DNA of 36,889 nt from Muribaculaceae bacterium (lineage in GTDB: Bacteria; Bacteroidota; Bacteroidia; Bacteroidales; Muribaculaceae), in NCBI GenBank assembly GCA_029062985.1, contig JAIDPA010000224.1, forward strand, positions 1-36,889, read 5' to 3'. The notes beneath the pieces were generated by a model that saw nothing but the letters and a program-made list of their open reading frames with translations, made no database searches and was not told where the DNA came from. Position numbers and translations under genes: made by a program. This document shows, piece after piece, positions 30,334-36,889 of this stretch. Position 1 is the first letter of the stretch. Each line of letters begins with the position of its first letter.

Positions 30334-32211
30334 TTATTCACCCTTCTTTACAACTTCAAACTTAAAGACATCATCTCCTTCAATGGCTACCCATTCGTAA
30401 CCTTCAGCAGCCGGGTAAGTCAATTGACTGGCTTGATTAATTGTACCTTTATTGTATCGACCACCTTGTAGACATGCACCATTACCCCAGGTATAAAACT
30501 CAGGCACATCATTATTACCATTAAAAATGGTATATTCGCATCCTGAAATAAAATCACCACCATTTATTATGGCAAGTCCTTCATCAAAAATATACACAGG
30601 ATAAAAAGCAGTTTGAGCTTTGTATTCCTCAAGATTCCTAGTTGTATACGTACCGCTGTTTATTGTAACCACTGAATCTTTATTTCCAACAGAAATTCCA
30701 CCCTGTACACCATTAACTTCACACTCATCAAACACAGCCTTACACCCAGCTGCTACATCAACCGTATAAGAATAGTCACCTACTTTATTATTAGAATCAG
30801 AATTGAACACACAATTCTTAGCTTTTAATGTTCCACCATTTGCACCAATAGCAAAATGATGACAGTTAACAGTAACATTTTCAAGCTCCAGATTTCCGTC
30901 TACACTATAAATAGCCGAACCACCATTATTTTGTTCAGTTTCTACTTCAATATTCTTCACAATAAGAGTAGCACCATCATATACATTCAATGGACGACTG
31001 CCGGTAGGGAAGCCAACTGAAGTAATTTTACCGACACCTTCGCCATCAACCGTAACAGTACCACTGGTTACTGAAAGTTGAGCTCTTGCAGTATTTACTG
31101 TACCATTGATTTTTAAGAAAGTATTAGGTGCAAGTATAATTTCTCCACCATCATTAACAGTCCTAAGATCTAGTTCTATATTCTTAGGAATTTCAATTGA
31201 TCCACCTTTCTCAACTGCTGAAACGAATTCATCAACACTCTTAACTATTGTAACTTCATACCCATAGTCAGGCTCCTCGAAAGCGGGAGCTATAGTGATG
31301 GTCAGGTCGGTCGGTGAAGTGAGGACGGCACCGTAGATGTTGGTGCGGTAGTTGCGCTGCACTGGCACTGCTGCCAACGGAAGATTTGCCATCTCTGTTG
31401 TGCCATTGTTGAAAGTATAGCTAAGGTCCAATACTTCTTTATCAGTACCCACGAGAATGTAATTCATCGAAACATACTCGTAATCCTCAACCGGATAATT
31501 GCCGAAAGAAGCGTCCGGACGACCTACTGCTGCGAAAGTTACACTCTGCGTTGTTGCGCCATCCACTTTTCCGTCAAGAAGATTTAGAGTGGTGGGGAGC
31601 CCAGTAGTTGTAACTTCCATAGAGCTTGTCAGTGTCTCGCAATTCTCGCCATACACAGCCTTTACTGCCGTATTGGAAAAGTCAGACGTACCGAGGTTGA
31701 TCTGAGCGAACGGGCGCTTAAGCGTTGCTGAAAGCGTTGTCGGACCCGTGATTTCCACATCAGTCAACTGACCGAAGAAAGCATCACGACCCTCATCGTT
31801 ACCGTTCAGGTTATCATAATTGACAGTTACTTCCTGAGAAGCTGCATCAAAAACATAGTATTTGCTTTCCGGAGTTGCATCTTGTTCTTTTGTTGAAGAG
31901 TCAGCCCAGAACACGAAGTCGTATTTCTGTCCGTTTACAAGCTGAAGTGCAACAGTAGCCTGAAGATCCACGAAAGTTGCCTCATCGGTAATTATCGGAG
32001 TCTTGTCGCCATTATGATATACTGCATACTGAAGGCGGGTGGCAGTAGTGCCGTCGCCGAATACTGCACGTGTAGCAAGTTCTTTAGGGAGCTGGAGCTT
32101 TAGGACTACATTTCCCTCGCCATCGCCATTTGCAGGCTGCACCATATCAGAGGAGCAGGAAGTTGCAAAGAGTGCTGCAAGTGCAGCCGAGAAATAAATT
32201 GATTTCCTCAT
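30334..32211 (-). CDS. Fimbrillin-like lipoprotein with C-terminal beta-helix region
   Basis: A 625-aa lipoprotein: signal peptide and lipobox SAALAALFATSC-SSD. Residues about 35-330 match the DUF6562-type fimbrillin-like domain (FGDGTTATRLQYAVYHNG, LKRPFAQINLGT, VQRNYRTNIYG). The C-terminal half has many short strand-turn repeats (GSIEIPKN, GTVTVDGEGVGKITS, LELENVTVNC) typical of a right-handed beta-helix. Probably exported to the outer surface. It is the last gene of a four-gene operon and a paralogue of 34794-36683 in its N-terminal half only. Confidence 0.85.
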   Translation of the reverse strand: MRKSIYFSAALAALFATSCSSDMVQPANGDGEGNVVLKLQLPKELATRAVFGDGTTATRLQYAVYHNGDKTPIITDEATFVDLQATVALQLVNGQKYDFVFWADSSTKEQDATPESKYYVFDAASQEVTVNYDNLNGNDEGRDAFFGQLTDVEITGPTTLSATLKRPFAQINLGTSDFSNTAVKAVYGENCETLTSSMEVTTTGLPTTLNLLDGKVDGATTQSVTFAAVGRPDASFGNYPVEDYEYVSMNYILVGTDKEVLDLSYTFNNGTTEMANLPLAAVPVQRNYRTNIYGAVLTSPTDLTITIAPAFEEPDYGYEVTIVKSVDEFVSAVEKGGSIEIPKNIELDLRTVNDGGEIILAPNTFLKINGTVNTARAQLSVTSGTVTVDGEGVGKITSVGFPTGSRPLNVYDGATLIVKNIEVETEQNNGGSAIYSVDGNLELENVTVNCHHFAIGANGGTLKAKNCVFNSDSNNKVGDYSYTVDVAAGCKAVFDECEVNGVQGGISVGNKDSVVTINSGTYTTRNLEEYKAQTAFYPVYIFDEGLAIINGGDFISGCEYTIFNGNNDVPEFYTWGNGACLQGGRYNKGTINQASQLTYPAAEGYEWVAIEGDDVFKFEVVKKGE

Positions 32212-32298
32212 AACCGTATCATTTTGTTTTATTAGTATTGTTGTTTCTTTTTATTAAACTTTCGCGGGAACGGAGCACAGCTTCGCACCTCACGCTTT

Positions 32299-32333
32299 GC
32301 CGCCCCGGGAAGTTGGGGACAACTTCCCTCCCC
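32299..32333. repeat. Third copy of the REP-like hairpin
   Basis: An exact 35-bp match to 28676-28710, containing GGGAAGTTG-GGGA-CAACTTCCC. It lies between the first and second genes of the surface operon. Confidence 0.8.
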
Positions 32334-32348
32334 GAGACCTATACCTCG

Positions 32349-32411
32349 AGCCTTGAGCCTAATGCCTAATGCCTAATGCCTAATGCCTCCAGCCTAATGC
32401 CTCCAGCCTCA
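32349..32411. repeat. GCCTAAT heptamer repeat
   Basis: Nine consecutive heptamers: GCCTTGA, four GCCTAAT, GCCTCCA, GCCTAAT, GCCTCCA, GCCTCAT. It abuts the stop codon of the lipoprotein gene. It is the most regular member of the family in the window. Confidence 0.85.
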
Positions 32412-33428
32412 TCAAATCCTTATATTAAAATCGCCTTCAAATTCGCTGTCGATACCTACACCTCCGCTTGATGTCGAGGTCAGGAAATTGCCCCGGACAA
32501 TTGTGCCGCGATTCAGTTTCGTCGGAATCGTAATGCTTCCTACTGATGAAACCAGCTTCCCTTGCGGGTCATAGATTTCAATTGAGAGAGAAAGTGTCGA
32601 TTCCTCGCCATTAATGAAGAAGGTGTCGTATGCTATCAGCACCTCTCCCTCGGGCGTTACCTCTAACGGTCCCGTATAGGTTATGCCGAGAGTTGAGTCT
32701 ATAGGACGATCGCGGAACATTGAATATTCGTTGATCATATACCCGGTGTGTATCACCTTTGCCGTATATTTGGAGAAATCAATGTCAGGAGTTTCTCCCG
32801 CTCTGGTGTCCTGGCTGCGACGCTTCGTCTCCATTTCCACAAACTCATCTACGTCAGTAGCTATGAACGCATGTGCCGTAAACGGTCTGGTCAGCTCCAC
32901 TTCATAATTGAGATTCACCTGCGAGGCATTAGTATCCGGAACGATGACTCTAACACATCCCCTGTGGGCATCTTTCTGATAGGTATTTCCGACGTAAGGT
33001 CCTTTCAGCTTTATGTCGCCGAACGAGGTGGTGTCGAAATACGGAGCCTCTCCGGTCACGGGGTCGATAAACTGCGACCAAATCCAGATGTCATATTCGC
33101 CCGGCGGAAGTTCCACTACGGTTGACATAGGCAGCCTGTCAGAATATTCCACATACTCCCGGAATCTCATTATAGGATTATCCGTCATTCCTGCCGGATG
33201 CACCTCGAAAAGATATTCCACATACATCCATTGGTCGTCATCAATAGTGCGTGTCGAACGCCCTGCCATGACATGATCATAAAGTGTCCACGTCAGCTGA
33301 TGAGTGACTCTCAGATTCACACGCCGTGTTTCGGGATGATCCGGGAACTCATGCACACATGCGGTCTGCATCGTAGCCATGAATATCAGCATAAGGGAAG
33401 CAAACCATTTAAATACCCTATTACTCAT
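32412..33428 (-). CDS. DUF5119-like surface lipoprotein
   Basis: A 338-aa protein with signal peptide and lipobox (MATMQTAC-VHEF, Cys about 24). It is beta-strand rich with no enzyme motif. It resembles the DUF5119/fimbrial-anchor type lipoproteins that accompany OmpA-DUF3575 proteins. Its ATG overlaps the stop of the OmpA-DUF3575 gene by 4 bp, so the two are coupled. It probably sits in the outer membrane and assists assembly or display of the fimbrillin-like proteins. Confidence 0.8.
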   Translation of the reverse strand: MSNRVFKWFASLMLIFMATMQTACVHEFPDHPETRRVNLRVTHQLTWTLYDHVMAGRSTRTIDDDQWMYVEYLFEVHPAGMTDNPIMRFREYVEYSDRLPMSTVVELPPGEYDIWIWSQFIDPVTGEAPYFDTTSFGDIKLKGPYVGNTYQKDAHRGCVRVIVPDTNASQVNLNYEVELTRPFTAHAFIATDVDEFVEMETKRRSQDTRAGETPDIDFSKYTAKVIHTGYMINEYSMFRDRPIDSTLGITYTGPLEVTPEGEVLIAYDTFFINGEESTLSLSIEIYDPQGKLVSSVGSITIPTKLNRGTIVRGNFLTSTSSGGVGIDSEFEGDFNIRI

Positions 33429-34705
33429 TCCCCACCTCCTTTCTTCGTCATTACGCGAGGTTTTCCTATTCCGAAGCGGTATGTCAGGGAAAGGGCTGCC
33501 TGGTCTACGCAGAAGAATGTCCGTTTCCTACGGTCATAAAGCAGACCGTTCTCACGGTTGAGGAATTTGTCGTAATCCAGACGGTATACTCCCCCTCCAA
33601 TTGTCGCCTCCATAGTGAGGTTAGGGTCGGAATTGAGTCTGAACCGCCAGCCGAGGGCAATGCCCCCTCCGAGAGCAGGTGTGCGTCCGTCGTGGTCCTG
33701 ATAACGGAATGCTCCGTCGAGAGCCACATTGTAGTAAGCCATTCCGAAATGCACTCCGCCGAAGAATCCGTGATTCTTTGGGGAAGCCCACCATCTGAAT
33801 TCAGGCTGAAGAGCAAAGGTTCGGAATTTGAGAGTGCGCTTGAAATAGTCGAATCCCGAAAAATAAATCGGAAGAGTGAAACTCCAGTGAGGAGCAATAT
33901 CTATTTCAGCAGCTATGTTGGTCCAGAGAGCGAGCCAAGCCGGAAGATTGGTTTTCAGATAAAATCCCCGTTGCCATTCTTCCACAGGAATCTCTGTTAT
34001 GACCTCTGGGATAGTTTCATTATTGGTCGCCGAAGGTTGTAGCTGAATCGCCTCAGCGGTTTCAGTCTCCACGATTTCGGGAGAAGCAATTGTGTCGGGC
34101 TGAACAGTCTCGACAGGGGTGAGCACTGCCATAACATCCGTAGCTCTCTGCGAGGGAAAAATCTCGCTGTTAAGCCATTTCCAGACGTGTCCTTTCTCCA
34201 GACGGCGCAAAGCGGGCATCGGGTTATCCTTATTCCTGCTGATTGCGGCTACCACGAGGGGAGCATATCCGGAGGGAGCGTTCAGACCGTTGACGATGTC
34301 AGCCACGTCTGTCCAGTCAGCTACACGGCTTTCGACAGTGATTCTGTCAGCCGGGATGGAAGTATGTTCCATCAGGAAGCGGGCTACCGCTTCTGCCCTT
34401 TCGCGTGCGAGGCGTCTGTTGAGAGTCTTAGGTCCGTCGGGAGAAGAGCTGCCCACAATAATCAGGGAGTCGATTTCTCCGGCGGCATATCCTCTGTCAG
34501 CCTTTTCAGCGAGACGGATAAGTTCAGGGCTAACATTCTCAAAAGAAGCGACATTCATCGGGAAGAGCTGTATGGCGCTTATGGTAGGGCGATTCTCGTC
34601 ATCGGGAAGCGGCACATCAGGAGCAGCGAGAGCTGTCGCGAAAGCCGACCCGGCGATGAGGGCTGCCAAAAGTGGACGTGCTATTCTGTATTTGATGAAT
34701 GACAT
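33425..34705 (-). CDS. OmpA-like / DUF3575 outer-membrane protein
   Basis: A 426-aa protein from ATG 34705 (MSFIKYRIARPLLAALIAGS, a signal peptide). The frame extends to a TTG at 34753, but that start would lie inside a hairpin and lacks signal-peptide features. Residues about 60-180 form an OmpA/peptidoglycan-binding-like domain (SLIIVGSSSPDGPKTLNRRL, LARERAEAVARFL). The C-terminal 190 residues are a DUF3575 beta-barrel-like domain (FYLKTNLPAWLALWTNIAAE, FFGGVHFGMAYYN). It anchors the operon's products in the envelope. Confidence 0.88.
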   Translation of the reverse strand: MSFIKYRIARPLLAALIAGSAFATALAAPDVPLPDDENRPTISAIQLFPMNVASFENVSPELIRLAEKADRGYAAGEIDSLIIVGSSSPDGPKTLNRRLARERAEAVARFLMEHTSIPADRITVESRVADWTDVADIVNGLNAPSGYAPLVVAAISRNKDNPMPALRRLEKGHVWKWLNSEIFPSQRATDVMAVLTPVETVQPDTIASPEIVETETAEAIQLQPSATNNETIPEVITEIPVEEWQRGFYLKTNLPAWLALWTNIAAEIDIAPHWSFTLPIYFSGFDYFKRTLKFRTFALQPEFRWWASPKNHGFFGGVHFGMAYYNVALDGAFRYQDHDGRTPALGGGIALGWRFRLNSDPNLTMEATIGGGVYRLDYDKFLNRENGLLYDRRKRTFFCVDQAALSLTYRFGIGKPRVMTKKGGGE

Positions 34706-34737
34706 ATTAGTTATGGAATTAATTGTGTGTTTTGTGA

Positions 34738-34763
34738 GACCGTCCCGTTTCAAGGAGACGGTC
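34738..34763. other. Hairpin GACCGTC...GACGGTC between operon genes
   Basis: A 7-bp perfect stem (34738-34744/34757-34763) with a 12-nt loop, in a GC-rich spacer containing further GGGAC/GTCCC pairs. There is no T run on the minus strand. It may be an attenuator or processing site that lowers expression of downstream genes relative to the first gene. Confidence 0.45.
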
Positions 34764-34793
34764 CCGGGGTTGTCCCGTTTATGATAGGATTAT

Positions 34794-36683
34794 TTAGTTT
34801 GTGGCAGTCGGAGTGAGAGTACCGGATTCGGTAAAGGTCTCCGAACCATTCTTATCAACGAGAGTAAAGTTTTTGAAAGAATTATTTTCACCAACTGTTA
34901 CAGTTATTCCGGTTTTGGAAACTCCAAGTTCTCCAACAACACCTTCGAAGAAATCTGCTGTGTGTCCATCCGGATCTACCTTATCTCCATCTACAACTGT
35001 GATTATTACATCTTCAGCATAATTGTGGGATATTTTTGCACTATAGTTAACCATACCAAATACTCCACCCAGATCTCTAAATCCTGATATTTTAACATTC
35101 TTGACCTTATTATTAGTATGATGGTAGGTACCTTCATTAGTCTGTCCCGCGATTGCACCAGCTTTATCGCCATTATCATTTGACGAATCCATTTTCATTT
35201 CGATGGTAACATTTTCAGCCTCACAATCTGTTACGCTTCCGTAAATTTGACCGATTATTCCACCCGAACGTCTATATGACTTTATATAAACATTCTTTAC
35301 ACTAACTTTAGAAACTGGACAAATATAAGCATTAGCTACAAGTCCGCCGACATTCTTAGATTTTCCGGTTGCACTTTGTACATCTATATTAACACCATCA
35401 AGTTTGACATTAGTTATACTCGAATTTTTAACTAATCCAAAAAATCCGCCATAACCCGCAGTACCTGTCATATTAATCGTAAGATTATAGATTGTGTGAC
35501 CTTGACCATCAAATTTTGCATTTAGAGGATGACTATCTGTTCCAATTGGAGTCCAGTTGATGTTATTAAGATTAATGTCATTGGCAAGTTTGATAGTCTT
35601 TCCAGCATAACTGTTTCCGGAATTTACTGCCTGTGCCAAACCTGCAAATTGTGCAGGAGTTGAAAGTGTGATGACATTATTTTCATCAGCTTCAGGAACT
35701 TCTGCTACTGAACCATCCCATACCTTCACATCGTATGCACCATTCCAGTTATTGTCCTTATTAACTGTGATATCAGAAGCGGTAGTAAGGAGATTGCCAT
35801 AGATGTTGGTGCGGTAGTTTTGCTGAAGAGGCACATTGCTTACCGGAATATCCGCGTGCTTGGTTGAAGCATCCTTATATAAGGAGATTGTTACATCCTT
35901 TACAGTTGTCTCTTCCTGCGGCACCAAAACGTACGAGCAAAGAAGATAACTATAAGGATTATCTGTATTAACAACCGGGAAACCCTCAGAAAGGGGTTGT
36001 ACTGCTGTCGGAGTTACAACAGCTACCTCACCTGTCACTGCTCCGTCAAGAAGAGAGAGTGTGTTATAGCCTTTGGTTGAGATAGTGGTGTGCAGATTCT
36101 CTGCATTCGCACCATAAACCACTCCTACTGCTGCATTTGTCATATCAGCTGTACCGATATTGATCTGAGCTACCGGACGAGTCAGTGTTACAGTCTTGGA
36201 TTTACCTATATCCGTGCTTAAGATATCAACTGTATTATAGAAGCAATCGTAGTCAACTGTCTGCGCTGCTACAGTATTAGTCTTGCTATAATCAACGGTT
36301 ACTGTCTTAGCTGAAGCATCAAAGTTGTATACGTCATTTTCACCTATTGAGCTTGATGCGAAGAACGCTACCTTATAATTACGTTCCGGAACAAGATTCA
36401 GGGAAACTGTTGTTGAAAGTGAATTTGCTGCAAAAGCTGCTGTACCCTCACCTGCAAGTGCTGAGTTATTCTCTTCAGTTACGTCATACACTGCATACTT
36501 AAGTGTAGTAGCTGATAAGCCATCACCGAATGCACGACTTGCCGGTTTATCATTAAGTTGAACTGTGAACGTTACATTGCCGTCGCCGTTTTCAAGAACG
36601 GGACCAAAATCGTCTTGTGAACAAGATCCGAGGCAGAACATGGCTGCTACTGCCGAATAAAGCAAACCTTTTTTCATCTTCAT
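34794..36683 (-). CDS. Fimbrillin-like lipoprotein with GLUG-type repeats
   Basis: A 629-aa lipoprotein: signal peptide/lipobox MFCLGSC-SQDD. Its N-terminal DUF6562-type domain (FGDGLSATTLKYAVYDV, LTRPVAQINIGT, LQQNYRTNIYG) is clearly paralogous to 30334-32211. The C-terminal part has GLUG-like repeats each starting GG-hydrophobic-x-G (GGFFGLVKN, GGLVANAY, GGIIGQIYG, GGVFGMVNY). It is the first gene of the four-gene surface operon. A hairpin follows. Likely a structural surface or adhesin protein. Confidence 0.87.
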   Translation of the reverse strand: MKMKKGLLYSAVAAMFCLGSCSQDDFGPVLENGDGNVTFTVQLNDKPASRAFGDGLSATTLKYAVYDVTEENNSALAGEGTAAFAANSLSTTVSLNLVPERNYKVAFFASSSIGENDVYNFDASAKTVTVDYSKTNTVAAQTVDYDCFYNTVDILSTDIGKSKTVTLTRPVAQINIGTADMTNAAVGVVYGANAENLHTTISTKGYNTLSLLDGAVTGEVAVVTPTAVQPLSEGFPVVNTDNPYSYLLCSYVLVPQEETTVKDVTISLYKDASTKHADIPVSNVPLQQNYRTNIYGNLLTTASDITVNKDNNWNGAYDVKVWDGSVAEVPEADENNVITLSTPAQFAGLAQAVNSGNSYAGKTIKLANDINLNNINWTPIGTDSHPLNAKFDGQGHTIYNLTINMTGTAGYGGFFGLVKNSSITNVKLDGVNIDVQSATGKSKNVGGLVANAYICPVSKVSVKNVYIKSYRRSGGIIGQIYGSVTDCEAENVTIEMKMDSSNDNGDKAGAIAGQTNEGTYHHTNNKVKNVKISGFRDLGGVFGMVNYSAKISHNYAEDVIITVVDGDKVDPDGHTADFFEGVVGELGVSKTGITVTVGENNSFKNFTLVDKNGSETFTESGTLTPTATN

Positions 36684-36889
36684 TAGGGTTAAAAAGTTTT
36701 AGTAGGTTATTGAATTTGTCCACTTCCACCCGGATTGGGGGCGCCAGACTTTTATTAAAAATTTAATTTTCTTGATAATGGGATTTCCCGAAAAATCGTT
36801 TCACTTAAAACTTTGGATTAACAAAAAAAAGGATGTTGATTTTGGGAAGGTTGTAGAAATTAAATTTTGGGTCAAATAATAGATTAAAA
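36684..36889. other. Upstream region of the surface operon
   Basis: No gene. AT-rich with A and T runs. I could not find an exact TAnnTTTG box on the minus strand, so the promoter of the operon is either imperfect or beyond the window end. Confidence 0.4.

Noticed and set aside
6368-36889. Third copy of the tRNA att core marking the right end of the older island
   Set aside because: Scanning by eye found no second CCTGTTCTGGGCAC to the right of 6367. A computed search would be needed to be certain.

Overview
The window is from a member of the Bacteroidales, most likely a gut Muribaculaceae-type genome. The promoters match the Bacteroidetes pattern (TTTG, about 20 nt, TAnnTTTG). Shine-Dalgarno sites are absent, and the right end carries SusD-era style lipoprotein/OmpA-DUF3575 surface genes and fimbrillin-like (DUF6562-type) proteins. 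Almost everything is on the minus strand. These family names come from recognising motifs by eye; no search was run.

Layout. 1-342: a CCTAnnn heptamer minisatellite, then a tRNA-Leu(CAG) with its promoter. 327-6367: a 6-kb integrative element sitting in the 3' end of that tRNA. It is bounded by a 16-bp direct repeat and carries a tyrosine recombinase, an excisionase-like HTH protein, a gene II/X-type rolling-circle replication protein and several small unknowns. 6368-about 21,300: an AT-richer accessory island. Its left edge repeats the same architecture (tRNA end, hairpin terminator, 11-bp-spaced arm repeats), so it is probably an older element stacked at the same tRNA. About 21,300-27,341: decayed and small genes, including a ubiquitin-like protein, a large WG-repeat protein, a PD-(D/E)XK-like protein and an HTH protein. 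27,355-30,116: an acyltransferase and an AAA/DUF4143 ATPase. 30,334-36,683: a four-gene cell-surface operon.

The most interesting part is the island operon read right to left from about 17,900. It has a palindromic operator, a frameshifted Xre-type HTH gene and a WYL regulator. A 983-residue protein follows that joins TRD-like regions, a degenerate N6-adenine methyltransferase core and a histidine-kinase-like dimerisation/HATPase module. Next comes a receiver-domain protein with all the conserved phosphotransfer residues. No restriction nuclease is present. I read this as a candidate DNA-sensing two-component defence system, in the spirit of the two-component Detocs system but with a restriction-modification-derived sensor. 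Immediately downstream are a DUF1848 protein and a 1033-residue methyltransferase-NERD-UvrD helicase fusion whose NERD catalytic residues look lost. A DUF3791/Fic pair closes the island. A separate AlbA_2/HATPase/wHTH gene and several pseudogenes (HD phosphohydrolase, ion channel, second AlbA_2-like protein) lie upstream.

Two DNA-level signals are not explained by the genes. First, the octamer TGTGGAGG occurs ten times, always on the + strand, across the 6-kb element and in all three codon phases. Second, two long palindromes inside Bro-N coding sequence keep perfect pairing through compensatory changes.
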